64,000 nucleotides of DNA from Parasulfuritortus sp049322515 (GCA_049322515.1 JBMOQW010000009.1:55573-119572); one strand, 5' to 3'. Positions 16,828 to 26,243 are shown, numbered from the stretch's first letter. Made by a program: numbers and translations. The notes: a model not told the origin generated them from the letters alone.

Positions 16828-17559
16828 TCATTCCTGTTCACCCGGATAGTTGACCACCAGGGCCTCGTAAAGTGACTTGATGGCCTCAAAGGCAGGCTGG
16901 TCGGTCAGGGTGTTGATGTCATAACTTCGGCAGATTTCCACGTCCTTCTGGGACAGGTAGTTGGCGTGGATCAACACCTCGCGGATTTGGTCGGCGTCGT
17001 CGGGGTATTCCCGATTCTCGGGGTCGTGGTTCTGGAGCAGGAATTCCCGGAAGCCGTGTTCGATGACGGGCTTGGAGTGGGCCTGGATTTCCGCCACCAC
17101 GCGCAGGACTTCGGCGATCTTGGTGTCCAGGGCGGCTTGGGAGTTGTAGAGAATCTGGCCGTTGGGGTGGGCGGTTTCGTTGCGGTCGTCCACCAGCTTG
17201 GCGTAGGTGCCGATCATGCCGTTGTCGCACTGGATCAGCTTGAGGAAGCGCAGGATGCTGCGCTCGTTCACGGTGCTGAACACGAAGGGTGAGGATGCGC
17301 CCATCAGGTTCTTCTCGATGTCCTTGCCGAAACCGATCAGGCCCTTCTCGAAATCCTCCGGCTGGGTTTGCTTGATCTGCCAGATGTTGAAGTACACGAA
17401 GCTCATGGTGAGCATGTGATAGGCCAGGAAAGCGAACTGGTACTTGCCGTGGGTGTAGTTGGTCTCGAAGGCATCCCACAGGAAGGCGATGTATTCCTGC
17501 TCCTTCGGACTCTTGTAGGACAGCGGCAGGTAGTTGCCCAGTTCGAGGGCCTCGTCCAT
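16828..17559 (-). CDS. HEPN-like hypothetical protein in the RM-DarTG operon
   Basis: A helical, 243-residue protein of no family I can name with certainty. The segment LVDDRNETAHPNGQ (about residues 122-135) contains R-x4-H, the signature of HEPN ribonuclease domains. It also has a hydrophobic helix AFLAYHMLTMSFVYFNIW. It begins 4 nt after the hsdMS stop and ends 27 nt before darT, so it is part of the operon. It may be an RNase effector or an accessory RM protein; similar proteins occur next to hsdM/hsdS genes, but the role is not known to me. Confidence 0.75.
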   Translation of the reverse strand: MDEALELGNYLPLSYKSPKEQEYIAFLWDAFETNYTHGKYQFAFLAYHMLTMSFVYFNIWQIKQTQPEDFEKGLIGFGKDIEKNLMGASSPFVFSTVNERSILRFLKLIQCDNGMIGTYAKLVDDRNETAHPNGQILYNSQAALDTKIAEVLRVVAEIQAHSKPVIEHGFREFLLQNHDPENREYPDDADQIREVLIHANYLSQKDVEICRSYDINTLTDQPAFEAIKSLYEALVVNYPGEQE

Positions 17560-17562
17560 GGG

Positions 17563-20088
17563 CTAGGACTCCGCCGGGGCGGCTTCTTCTTCGCCCCAGA
17601 TGCGGGCCAGCGTGGCCTGAATCTTTTTCTCGAAGCGGGTGATCAGTTTGCGGTTGGCATCGACCAGGGCTTGTTCGGCTTCGATTTCGGCGACGATGGC
17701 TTGCTGGGTAGCAAGGGGTGGAAGGGGGATCGGGTATTCAAGGATCTCGCGTGGCGCGATGTTGCCTTGTGCCCCTCCGCCAGCGGTCCGCTGGCAGAAA
17801 TCGTAGAACGCCGCGCTACAAATTAAGTGAAGCACGAAGCCCTGAAGTGCTTCTTGCTTTGCTCGCAGGACGCCAACACGCTGGTTTAGAAGAACTCCCT
17901 CTTCACTAACAGTCGCAACCTTTCCGACGGTAGCGCCAGTCATCGCCATGACAATGTCGCCGACCTTCAACACGAACCGAGCAAGATCGTCAGAGTATGG
18001 GTGAAACTGAGCGTCGGCCATGTCAAGTTGACCATCGCGCCCAACGTTTCCAATCTTTACGACTCGTCGATAGCTGGCATCCAAAGGAGTAGTGGTCATG
18101 TCTGCGCTTTTGAACGCATAACCGCTGATAAAGTCAGCAGCCTCGGCCAATTTCACCATCGGCCATTCCGGGTGAACAGGAATATGGGGCCGGTAGTTGT
18201 CGAGGACGGCACGGGCACCGTCGATGACTTTCTGGTAGCCATCGATCTCCGCCACGATTTCCTTCTGCACCACCAGCGGCGGCAGGGGAATTTTGATTGA
18301 TTCAACGTCTGTTTGATTGATGCTTGGATAAGCACCTTTACCGGCCATGCCAATCATCTGATCGACTGACCTATCATCTCGCAACACGTTGATGAGAAAG
18401 CCTGGGAGTAAATGGTCTGGCTTGGCGCGCAAAACAGCAAAACCAGTGGACGCAATAGCCCTGTTAGGGACTTCAGTTAGCAATGCGAAGGCTTTCAGAT
18501 TTGGGCGAACCGTGGACATCAGGACATCACCTTGTTTCACCGACCTGCGGGCACGGCTTGGTGCCTCGTCTGTTGCTGTGCAGTTCGCACCCAGGAACTT
18601 CCCTGATCCGTTTTCAACGCAAGAAATATCGATGTAGTTGAAATCCGAATTCGGATATAGCTCCGCAGGGTTTGCGGACTCGGGATTGATTTCGCATACC
18701 TCGCCAAGCCTGACATGAGGGTGTTCCGACAGTGAAGCGGTTCCCTCCCGATACCGCTCCCCACTCAGGTTGTAGTCGTCATTCGTCGCCACCTTGGCCT
18801 TGTCCACGATCAGGCCCAGCGTTGGCTGGAATTCGGCTACGGATTCCCCCGCCCGCAGGCGGCGCAGGTATTCCCCCACTTCGGCGCGGATTTGCGGCAG
18901 GTCGTTCTTGTCGATGGGGCGGCGTTGCGCGCCCAGGCCGAAGCCGTCGTTCTCGACCTTGAAGAAGCCGATGCTTTCGGCCTTCTTGGCCAGGGCCTTG
19001 TCGAGGATGAGGACGGATGTCTTCACCCCGGAATAGGGCTGGAACACCCCCGCCGGCAGGGAAATGACGGCCACCAGATGGTTTTCCACCAGCAGCTTGC
19101 GCAGGGCCTTATAGGCGGTCTGGCTCTGGAAGATGATGCCCTCGGGCACGATGACGGCGGCGCGGCCCGTGGGGGTGAGGTGTTCGGCGATGTAGTCGAC
19201 GAACAGCACTTCGGAGCGGGTGGCCTGCACCGAGAAGCGCTTGTGGGGCTTGATGCCGCCCTTCGGCGACATGAAGGGCGGGTTGGCGAGGATGATGTCC
19301 GAGTAGTGGTTCCAGCGTTCCTCGCTGGTGAGGGTGTCGTATTCGTCGATGTGCGGGTCGGTGAAGCCGTGCAGATACATGTTCACCAGGGAGAGCCGCA
19401 CCATGTCCGGGGAAATGTCGTAGCCGTGGATGTTGGCGGCCAGTTGCTTGCGCTCGTCGGGGGTGAGTTGGTCGCCCTGCCGCTCCTTGGTGTTGGCCTT
19501 GAGGATGTGCTTCCAGGCGGAAATAAGGAAGCCCGCCGTGCCGCAGGCCGGGTCGAGCAGGGTCTCGTTCTTCTTCGGGTCGATAATCTCGACCATGAAG
19601 TCGATGATGTGGCGCGGCGTGCGGAACTGGCCGGCATCGCCCTGGCTGCCCAGGACGGAAAGCAGGTACTCGAAGGCGTCGCCCAGGCGCTCGGAATGGT
19701 CGTAGGTGAAACCGTCGATTTCCTTAAGGAATGCGCGCAGGGTTTCCGGGTCGCGGTAGGGCAGATAGGCGTTCTTGAAGATGTCGCGGAACAGGGCCGG
19801 GATACCGGGGTTCTCGTTCATCTTGCCGATGGCTTCGGAATACAGGGCCAGCACGTCGAAGCCGCCCATACCGGGGGCCATCAGCTTGCGCCAGCCGTAC
19901 TTGGCATAGTCGCCGGCAAAGAAGCTGCGCTTGCCGCCCATTTCCTCGGCCTCGGCGTCCATGTCATCCATGAACTTGTAGATCAGGGCGATGGTGATCT
20001 GCTCCACCTGGGACTTGGGGTCGGGCACCTTGCCGACGAGGATGTCGCGGCAGGAGTCGATGCGGCGTTTGGTATCGGTATCGAGCAT
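17563..20088 (-). CDS. Type I RM fused modification-specificity protein (HsdM-HsdS)
   Basis: An 841-residue fusion. Residues 1-470 are an N6-adenine methylase with the SAM motif DPACGTAGFL (about 179-188) and catalytic NPPF (about 269-272). From about 480 on there are two target-recognition domains with conserved spacer helices (LPPLVVQKEIVAEIDGYQKV and LPPLATQQAIVAEIEAEQAL), as in an HsdS subunit. Separate M and S genes are usual, so the fusion would fix the M:S ratio. It lies 11 nt after hsdR and just before the HEPN-like gene. The target sequence cannot be read from the protein. Confidence 0.93.
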   Translation of the reverse strand: MLDTDTKRRIDSCRDILVGKVPDPKSQVEQITIALIYKFMDDMDAEAEEMGGKRSFFAGDYAKYGWRKLMAPGMGGFDVLALYSEAIGKMNENPGIPALFRDIFKNAYLPYRDPETLRAFLKEIDGFTYDHSERLGDAFEYLLSVLGSQGDAGQFRTPRHIIDFMVEIIDPKKNETLLDPACGTAGFLISAWKHILKANTKERQGDQLTPDERKQLAANIHGYDISPDMVRLSLVNMYLHGFTDPHIDEYDTLTSEERWNHYSDIILANPPFMSPKGGIKPHKRFSVQATRSEVLFVDYIAEHLTPTGRAAVIVPEGIIFQSQTAYKALRKLLVENHLVAVISLPAGVFQPYSGVKTSVLILDKALAKKAESIGFFKVENDGFGLGAQRRPIDKNDLPQIRAEVGEYLRRLRAGESVAEFQPTLGLIVDKAKVATNDDYNLSGERYREGTASLSEHPHVRLGEVCEINPESANPAELYPNSDFNYIDISCVENGSGKFLGANCTATDEAPSRARRSVKQGDVLMSTVRPNLKAFALLTEVPNRAIASTGFAVLRAKPDHLLPGFLINVLRDDRSVDQMIGMAGKGAYPSINQTDVESIKIPLPPLVVQKEIVAEIDGYQKVIDGARAVLDNYRPHIPVHPEWPMVKLAEAADFISGYAFKSADMTTTPLDASYRRVVKIGNVGRDGQLDMADAQFHPYSDDLARFVLKVGDIVMAMTGATVGKVATVSEEGVLLNQRVGVLRAKQEALQGFVLHLICSAAFYDFCQRTAGGGAQGNIAPREILEYPIPLPPLATQQAIVAEIEAEQALVDANRKLITRFEKKIQATLARIWGEEEAAPAES

Positions 20089-20099
20089 GGATTCTCTGG

Positions 20100-22658
20100 T
20101 TACATGAACTGGTTCAGGGACACGTAGTCCTTGATGTATTCGGGCAGGCGGTCACGCCATTCCTTGGGCACGGACTTGAAGTCGGCCATGCCGAAGGTGG
20201 GATTGACGTGCAGGTCGGTGTAGCGCTTGTTCACGATGATGTCGCGCAAGCGGCTGTCGGTGGCATACGCCTTGAAAAAATACTTGAGGGCGACGATGGC
20301 GTCGGCGTGCTGGTCCAGTTCGTCGGGCGGAACGTCCAGCAGGAATTTCTGGAATTCATCGTCCAGCAGTTCGTCCTTGGATTTGAAGTAGGGAATCAGG
20401 CCGAAAATCTTTTCCAGGATTTCCCGCAGGGTCAGGCGGCGATCCACGCTGGCGGCACGGCGCAGCTTGTCCAGGCTGAAGTAGTCGTCGGGCTTGTCGA
20501 ACAGGTTGGCTACGACATGCTCCACGGCCTGGTCCCAGTGTTCGGCCTCGATGAACTCCTGGAGGGCGGTGTCTTCCTTGACCTTTTCCTCGAAGCGCTC
20601 GAAGAACATGCGGTCGATCTTCATGCCCTCGTAGCCGACTTGCTCCTGCTTCATGGAGTACAAGCTATCGGGGCCGACGTTCTCGAAGCCGCTGGGCGGC
20701 GGGGGTGGAGGTGGTGGCTCCGGGCCATCGCCACCGTTGCCAGGGCGGGGCAGTTTCAGGACTTCGTCGTAGTTGAACTTGGTCTCGAAGTATTCGCAGA
20801 CGGCAAAGAAGTCGAACAGCTTGAAGACGGTCTTGTCCCGCTTGCCGCCATTGCTGATCAGATCGGCTTTCAGGGCGGGGTCGAACAACTGTTCCAGGAA
20901 GTTGTGCTTGCGGGTGCCGCGCCCCTTCATCTGCACGAAGTCAGACGGTGAAAACACCGGGCGCATGAGGGCCAGGTTGAGGATGTCCGGGCAGTCGTAG
21001 CCGGTGGTCATCATGCCCACGGTGACGCAGACGCGGGCCTTGCTGGTCTTGTAGCTGTCCAGGAAGTTGGCCGACCCCATCAGGTTGTTGTTGGTGAAGT
21101 TGATGGTGTATTGCTGGGCCTCGGGGATGAGGGAGGTGACCTGGATGGCGAAGTCGGACTGGTACTTGCCGGGGAACAGGGCATCGGTCAGTTCGTTGAG
21201 TGTCTGGGTCAGCTTGGCGGCGTGGTTCTGGCTGACGGCGAAGATGATGGCCTTGCCAATCTCGCCGCTGATGGGGTCGCGCAGGGCGTTTTTCAGGAAG
21301 GTCTCGCAAAACACCCGGTTGGTGGCCTCGGAGAAGAATTTCTTCTCGAAGTCCTTCTGGTAGAAGGTCTGCTCGGCGTTTTCCTCGTCCTCATTCACGG
21401 CCAGCATGGCGTAGCCTTCATCGGACAGAAGCTGGGTAGTGATGTCGGTACGGGCGTCCACCACCAGGGGATTGATGAGGAAGCCGTCGCGCACGCCATC
21501 CAGTAGTGAATAGCGGAAGGTGGGATCGCCCGAATCACAGCCGAAGGTGCGGTAGGTGTCCAGCAATAGGCGGCGCTCCAGTTCGCGGGGGTCGCGCGTG
21601 GTTGGCTGGGCGTTGTCGAACTTTTTCAGGTAGTCCTTGGGTGTGGCGGTCAGGCCCAGCTTGTAACCGACGAAATACTCGAACACGGCGCGGGCATTGC
21701 CGCCGATGGAACGGTGGGCTTCGTCGGAAATTACCAGGTCGAAATCGGTGGGGGAGAACAGGCGCTTGTATTTGTCGTTGAACAGGAGGGACTGGACCGT
21801 GGTGACGACGATTTCCGCCTTGCGCCAGTCGTCGCGGCGTTCCTTGTAGATGACCGAGGTGTAGTCGTTTTTCAGGTAGGCGATGAATGCCTTGTTGGCC
21901 TGGTCTTCCAGTTCCAGCCGGTCCACCAGGAACAGCACCCGGCGGGCGTTGCCGGTGCGTAGGAACAGCTTGATTACGGCGGCGGCGGTGAGGGTCTTGC
22001 CTGTGCCGGTGGCCATCTCAAACAGGAAGCGGCTCTTGCCTTCGGCCACGGCATCCTGGATCGCCTGCACGGCCTGCTTCTGGTAATCGCGCATGAAGCG
22101 CAGGCGGTTCTTATCGATGAAGGCCTGGCGCTCGCTGTCATTCTTCCACCCGGCCTCGCTGGCATAGGTGGGCATCTGGGTCAGGGCAATGTAGTCCTTG
22201 CCGACCAGTTCGGTGATGAGTCGCTGGGGGTTGGGCTGGAAGCGGTGATAACCCTTGATGGAGTCCGGGCCGGGGAAGCGGGTGATGATGTGCGGGTTGC
22301 CCTGCTCCAAGTCCCAGAAGTAATGCAGGTTGCCGTTGGAGAGAATGACGAAGCGGCAATTCTGGGATTTGGCGTACTTGCGTGCCTGCTCTTTGCCGAT
22401 GAGCGGGTTCTTGTCCTCGGCTTTGGCTTCCAGCACGACGAGGGGATAGCCCTGTTCATCCAGAAGCAGAAAGTCGATGAAGCCGTTGCTGGTGGTCTCG
22501 AAATTCTCGCCCAGGGCATCGACCTTGGCCTGGGTCAGCTTGACGTTCGGCTCCAGGACGACATTGGCCTTGCCGTGGAGGTCGTCGAAAAAGCGCCAGC
22601 CGGATTCTTCCAGCAGTTTGTTGATCTTGATGCGGGCCTTGGCTTCTTTGGCGGCCAT
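20100..22658 (-). CDS. hsdR: Type I restriction enzyme R subunit
   Basis: This 852-residue subunit combines a nuclease and a DNA translocase. The N-terminal PD-(D/E)xK domain shows GFIDFLLLDE and PLVVLEAKA (D62, E78, K80). The SF2 helicase core has FEMATGTGKT (about 214-222) and ISDEAHRSIGG, followed by motif-VI-like QMKGRGTRKH. A Pro-rich linker (EPPPPPPPPSG) precedes the C-terminal domain that docks to M/S. It is the first gene of the operon hsdR-hsdMS-HEPN-darT-darG. Confidence 0.95.
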   Translation of the reverse strand: MAAKEAKARIKINKLLEESGWRFFDDLHGKANVVLEPNVKLTQAKVDALGENFETTSNGFIDFLLLDEQGYPLVVLEAKAEDKNPLIGKEQARKYAKSQNCRFVILSNGNLHYFWDLEQGNPHIITRFPGPDSIKGYHRFQPNPQRLITELVGKDYIALTQMPTYASEAGWKNDSERQAFIDKNRLRFMRDYQKQAVQAIQDAVAEGKSRFLFEMATGTGKTLTAAAVIKLFLRTGNARRVLFLVDRLELEDQANKAFIAYLKNDYTSVIYKERRDDWRKAEIVVTTVQSLLFNDKYKRLFSPTDFDLVISDEAHRSIGGNARAVFEYFVGYKLGLTATPKDYLKKFDNAQPTTRDPRELERRLLLDTYRTFGCDSGDPTFRYSLLDGVRDGFLINPLVVDARTDITTQLLSDEGYAMLAVNEDEENAEQTFYQKDFEKKFFSEATNRVFCETFLKNALRDPISGEIGKAIIFAVSQNHAAKLTQTLNELTDALFPGKYQSDFAIQVTSLIPEAQQYTINFTNNNLMGSANFLDSYKTSKARVCVTVGMMTTGYDCPDILNLALMRPVFSPSDFVQMKGRGTRKHNFLEQLFDPALKADLISNGGKRDKTVFKLFDFFAVCEYFETKFNYDEVLKLPRPGNGGDGPEPPPPPPPPSGFENVGPDSLYSMKQEQVGYEGMKIDRMFFERFEEKVKEDTALQEFIEAEHWDQAVEHVVANLFDKPDDYFSLDKLRRAASVDRRLTLREILEKIFGLIPYFKSKDELLDDEFQKFLLDVPPDELDQHADAIVALKYFFKAYATDSRLRDIIVNKRYTDLHVNPTFGMADFKSVPKEWRDRLPEYIKDYVSLNQFM

Positions 22659-22698
22659 CAGTCTCCCTTTGCCATTCGCCTAATTTATTGGCAAAGGA

Positions 22699-22908
22699 TT
22701 ATAGCGGTCTTCGTAATTGTTCTCGTTGATTCCGGAGGGAAGACGCCAATTGGCGCATCAGCTTCCAATGGCCACCCTTATAGCCACGTATTGCGGACCG
22801 TGCCTTACCCACCACCGTTTTGGGGCCGGTTGATTGCTCCCACGGTCGCCAGGTCCTGATCAGTTCGGCCTGTTTTGCTCGACGCTCCGGTGTCCAGCCA
22901 TTCGCCAT
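22699..22908 (-). CDS. Small conserved basic protein of integrative elements
   Basis: This 69-residue product, MANGWTPERRAKQAELI then STGPKTVVGKARSAIRGYKGG, belongs to a family of short basic proteins seen in integrated elements (a TGPKT-GKxxS pattern). Its function is unknown; DNA or RNA binding is possible given the charge. Its first 104 nt overlap the end of the upstream gene in another frame. Confidence 0.65.
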   Translation of the reverse strand: MANGWTPERRAKQAELIRTWRPWEQSTGPKTVVGKARSAIRGYKGGHWKLMRQLASSLRNQREQLRRPL

Positions 22909-23464
22909 GTTGGGTCTCCAATAGTTGGGTTTGCGGATTTTGGTTTTCTCCCACGCGTGCCTGTACGGGCGCTGGCGTACTGTTCGGCATCGTCCCGTTG
23001 TTCACTTGCTGGGGGCCGTGGGCGATGTTGGCCTGCCGCACGATGGCCACGGGTGGATTCTTGATCGCCGCCAGTGTTTCAAGGGTGGCTCGGCATTGGC
23101 TCTGGGCCTTGAGGCCGAGGCGCAGGAATATTTCATAATTCTTCATGTAATCCTGTTGCACTGCTCGGCGTGCCAAGTTCATAAAGATCGACTGCAAGGC
23201 GTGGGCTTGACCCAGCAGCATGGCTTCACAACGCTTCATGTCGCCGTCCCAGACTTTCGCCATGGACTCGTTGAGAGAATCCATTAGCGCGCCGATGTCC
23301 TGCTCCCCCATGGGTGCGCTGTATGTTTCGACGATAGCCGCAGCGTTGACGCTCGGGTGCAAGGCCATCTTGGAGGTTACCTCGGTATTCTTGCTGGCCG
23401 TAGCCTCCGTACTCCCGGAGGAGGATGCCGCTCTCTTTTTCGTCCTTGTCGTCATGGATGTCAC
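22805..23464 (-). CDS. Hypothetical protein of integrative elements
   Basis: A 219-residue protein with a Ser/Thr/Lys-rich N-terminus, a helical middle (MDSLNESMAKVWDGDMKRCE, then LLGQAHALQSIFMNLARRAV) and a low-complexity C-terminus. Similar proteins occur in proteobacterial prophage-like islands; no function is known to me. It lies between the DUF1376-like gene and the small basic gene, with which it overlaps by 104 nt. Confidence 0.7.
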   Translation of the reverse strand: MTSMTTRTKKRAASSSGSTEATASKNTEVTSKMALHPSVNAAAIVETYSAPMGEQDIGALMDSLNESMAKVWDGDMKRCEAMLLGQAHALQSIFMNLARRAVQQDYMKNYEIFLRLGLKAQSQCRATLETLAAIKNPPVAIVRQANIAHGPQQVNNGTMPNSTPAPVQARVGENQNPQTQLLETQHGEWLDTGASSKTGRTDQDLATVGAINRPQNGGG

Positions 23465-23484
23465 AAGCTCCTATCGTGCTGGGA

Positions 23485-24060
23485 TCAATGTCCCCGACTT
23501 AAACGGGCATAGTCGTTGGCTGATGTTTCTGCACTCTCATAGTCCTGCAACCAGGGATCTTGAATATCCCCGTCCTTGGAGACTGGTTTTTTCTTGTCTG
23601 AACTTATCTGGTCTTGTCTTAGGGCTTGAAAGCCGGTTGCAGGGAGGTTTGAAGGTGGTTGCAAGGTGGTTGCGTCTTTGGCATGCTGTTTGACACGACG
23701 CCGTTGATCCGCGCTTTTCTTGCCGCCCTCGCTCATGCGTTCACGTCGGGCGTCTTGGTAATGGCGGTATTTTTCTAGTTCAGGACATACAAGTTCCTCA
23801 CTTTTCACCTCAAAGAACTCCATAACCCCTGGCAACGTAGAACGGATGTCATCCTCCACATACCCAAGCACTCGGGCCAACTTTGCCGGGTCACTCGGCA
23901 ATTTGCGGTTGACCCAACATTCGTTGCGCAAGGTGTAGAGCAAACCCCGTTCGGCAAGGCTCATTTGTCGGTATGACATCCTGGCCATCATGGAAGCAGC
24001 AAATTCTTGATAGGCCGGCGCGTCCCGCCCTTGGCTTGGCAACTCTTTCCCGGATGCCAT
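23485..24060 (-). CDS. DUF1376/YdaU-like replication-associated protein
   Basis: About 191 residues from the ATG at 24058-24060, which has AAGAGG 6 nt upstream; a longer start would run into the AlpA-like gene. The segment PAYQEFAASMMARMSYRQMS and LAERGLLYTLRNECWVNRKL resembles DUF1376 proteins, often encoded with phage or island replication initiators. The C-terminal half is charged and of low complexity. Its role in element replication is inferred. Confidence 0.65.
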   Translation of the reverse strand: MASGKELPSQGRDAPAYQEFAASMMARMSYRQMSLAERGLLYTLRNECWVNRKLPSDPAKLARVLGYVEDDIRSTLPGVMEFFEVKSEELVCPELEKYRHYQDARRERMSEGGKKSADQRRRVKQHAKDATTLQPPSNLPATGFQALRQDQISSDKKKPVSKDGDIQDPWLQDYESAETSANDYARLSRGH

Positions 24061-24070
24061 TTCAGCCTCT

Positions 24071-24322
24071 TTAGGCCACGGCCTTCTGAGCTGCCTGCGC
24101 AGTGCTGGTGAGCCTTCCTTGAGCATTCAACCAAGCATCCACGTCATCTTGGAAGTAAAACACGCGGCCACGCTTAATGAACTTCGGGCCGGTGCCGTTG
24201 CAACGCATCATGGCCAGGGTCTTTTCGGATAGGCCGGTGTAAAGGGAGGCGTTACGTGTGTCCATGCGGCCATCAGGGAAGAGGGTGATGGCGGAGGTCT
24301 GGGTGAGGATTTTGCCGATCAT
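24071..24322 (-). CDS. AlpA/MerR-like excisionase-type HTH protein
   Basis: An 83-residue helix-turn-helix protein. The start at 24322 has AGGAG 8 nt upstream. ASLYTGLSEKTLAMMRCNGTG then PKFIKRGRVFYFQDDVDAWL is the winged-HTH pattern of AlpA-like directionality factors. With the integrase 700 nt away on the other strand, it probably controls excision or integrase expression. Confidence 0.8.
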   Translation of the reverse strand: MIGKILTQTSAITLFPDGRMDTRNASLYTGLSEKTLAMMRCNGTGPKFIKRGRVFYFQDDVDAWLNAQGRLTSTAQAAQKAVA

Positions 24323-24449
24323 CAGGGATTCTCCTGGCTGTTGAATTGTCAATAACGAATTCTACAGACGTAAACATAGTTTACAAGCAACAACGTTATA
24401 ACTAGAATGAAACGGAAGTATCAGGAACCTTTGAACGAGAGGACATGCC

Positions 24450-24989
24450 ATGACCGATGTAAAAAGACGACGCAAGAAGGATGGGCCGCGTACAGAGGTA
24501 TTCGCCATGCGGTTGGACCCAAAGTTGAAGTACCTGGCGGAAATTGCAGCGCGAAAGCAGCGGCGTTCGCTGGCCAATTTCATCGAATGGGCTGTTGAGC
24601 AAGCTTTAAGCAAGGTGATGCTGGTCGAGACGGCGGATTTCAATGGCCAATACGATAGGAGCGTATTGGATGAGGCAGGAAAGCTATGGGACTTGGAACC
24701 CAGTGATCGATTTTTGAAGCTGGCGGAACACTATTCAGACCTCATGACCTACGAGGAACAACGCATCTGGAAGGCCGTTCATGAAATTGCAGTGACCGAG
24801 TACCAGAAAGATGATGCAGGCAAAATACATTCGTTCAAGTATGAATTCCTAGCCGGGCCGGATGAGAACAAATACCCGTGGCCTCCCGTCATCAAAGACT
24901 GCTGGTCAGTCCTAGTTGCATATGGAGCAGGGGAAGCAACGGATCAGGATGTAAAGGATGCTTTGAAAGAGCATGCGATTCCGTTCTAG
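24450..24989 (+). CDS. Ribbon-helix-helix-type protein next to the integrase
   Basis: This 179-residue protein has a basic start (MTDVKRRRKKDGPRTEV) and AMRLDPKLKYLAEIAARKQR then SLANFIEWAVEQAL, resembling an RHH/Arc-type DNA-binding fold. The remaining two thirds are acidic and unknown to me. It is cotranscribed with the integrase (9-nt gap) and may regulate it. Confidence 0.7.
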   Translation: MTDVKRRRKKDGPRTEVFAMRLDPKLKYLAEIAARKQRRSLANFIEWAVEQALSKVMLVETADFNGQYDRSVLDEAGKLWDLEPSDRFLKLAEHYSDLMTYEEQRIWKAVHEIAVTEYQKDDAGKIHSFKYEFLAGPDENKYPWPPVIKDCWSVLVAYGAGEATDQDVKDALKEHAIPF

Positions 24990-24998
24990 GAGATAACC

Positions 24999-26192
24999 AT
25001 GGCCAAGACCTTCTCAAAACTCACCCGACCCGCCATGCGCAAGCTCGCCCCTGGCGAGAAGCTCAACGAACATGGCATCACATTTGAACGCCAGGCGAAT
25101 GGCGATGGCGCATTCACTATCAATGTCATGGTTGACGGCCAGCGTATCCACCGCGTCATTGGCCGCGAGTCGGAAGGAACCACCCGTACCCAGGCGGAGG
25201 AATTCATCACCAAGGTTCGCAGCGATGCCAAGCATGATCGGCTGGCCTTGCCAAAGGGGCGCAAGGTGGCGTTGTCGTTCCGGGAGGCCGCAGGCAAATA
25301 CCTTGAGCGGCTCGGCGAGTCAGATGGGAAGGATTTGAAGATGAAGACCGCGCGCCTGAATCATCACCTTGTCCCATTCTTCGGTGACATGCCGTTGTCC
25401 AAGGTCAGCGCCTTTGACGTTGAACGCTATAAGCGCCAGCGCCAACAGGAAGCCGTCATCATCCGTCCAAGGGGCAAGGTCATCGAACGCGCCCCGGAGA
25501 AAATCACAGCAGCCAAACCGGGCACGATCAACAGGGAATTGGCCGTGCTATCGCACTTGTTCAACAAGGCTATCGAATGGGGTTGGATGGATCGCCGCCC
25601 GGCCAAGCTCAATCGCTTCCAGGAAGGGCAAGGGCGCATCACCTACCTGACGGCGGATCAGGTGGCCCGTCTGGTGGAATGTGCGAAGGCGGATGCCAGC
25701 CCAATCATTTACCCGTTTATCGTCATTGGCGTGGAAACCTCCATGCGGAAAATGGAGATTCTGTCGATCCGGCGGGAGCATGTGGACTTGCAGCGCCGCA
25801 CCATCTTCATTCCGAAGGCGAAAGCAGGGGCGCGGGAACAACCCCTCACGAAACACCTTGCCAATTTTCTTGCCGGGTACATTGCCGCCCTGCAACCGGG
25901 TAGCCCTTGGCTGTTCCAATCACCTGGCGCGGCATCCGGTCATGCTATGGACATTCGTAAGCCATTCCGCCGCGTTGTCGAAGCCGCCGGCCTAGACCCG
26001 GATCAGGTAGTTCGCCATACGCTTCGCCATACGGCCATCACGCACTTGGTTCAGGCCGGCGTCGATCTGCCCACCGTGAAGCGGATCAGCGGTCACAAGA
26101 CCTTGGCGATGGTGGAACGCTACGCCCACCAGAACGGGGCGCATATCGAGGGTGCAATGGACAAACTAGAAAGCCGTCTCAAGCTTGCTTGA
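24999..26192 (+). CDS. int: Tyrosine-type site-specific integrase
   Basis: A 397-residue tyrosine recombinase. The N-terminal arm-binding region and SAM-like core-binding domain precede the catalytic part, where the key residues are visible: the first Arg in VETSMRKMEILS, HTLRHTAITHL (His and Arg), SGHKTLAMVERYAHQ (second His and nucleophile Tyr). It fits integration into the anticodon loop of a tRNA gene, matching the tRNA-Phe scar at 14854-14898. It sits at the right end of the element with the repeat cluster just beyond its stop. Confidence 0.95.
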   Translation: MAKTFSKLTRPAMRKLAPGEKLNEHGITFERQANGDGAFTINVMVDGQRIHRVIGRESEGTTRTQAEEFITKVRSDAKHDRLALPKGRKVALSFREAAGKYLERLGESDGKDLKMKTARLNHHLVPFFGDMPLSKVSAFDVERYKRQRQQEAVIIRPRGKVIERAPEKITAAKPGTINRELAVLSHLFNKAIEWGWMDRRPAKLNRFQEGQGRITYLTADQVARLVECAKADASPIIYPFIVIGVETSMRKMEILSIRREHVDLQRRTIFIPKAKAGAREQPLTKHLANFLAGYIAALQPGSPWLFQSPGAASGHAMDIRKPFRRVVEAAGLDPDQVVRHTLRHTAITHLVQAGVDLPTVKRISGHKTLAMVERYAHQNGAHIEGAMDKLESRLKLA

Positions 26193-26210
26193 AGGTGGAT
26201 TACAGCCCAG

Positions 26211-26243
26211 ATTTCTGTCGCGATTACACAGGAATTACACAAA
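26211..26243. repeat. Right-end ATTACACAG repeat cluster
   Basis: ATTTCTGT followed by CGATTACACAGGAATTACAC (26221-26240) and AAAG repeats the left-end cluster at 15004-15048 in the same orientation. It lies 30 nt after the integrase stop and supports this as the right end of the element. Confidence 0.65.

Noticed and set aside
18892..20127. A 411-codon + strand frame opposite the hsdMS gene
   Set aside because: Antisense shadow of the methylase domain; composition and lack of motifs argue against a gene.
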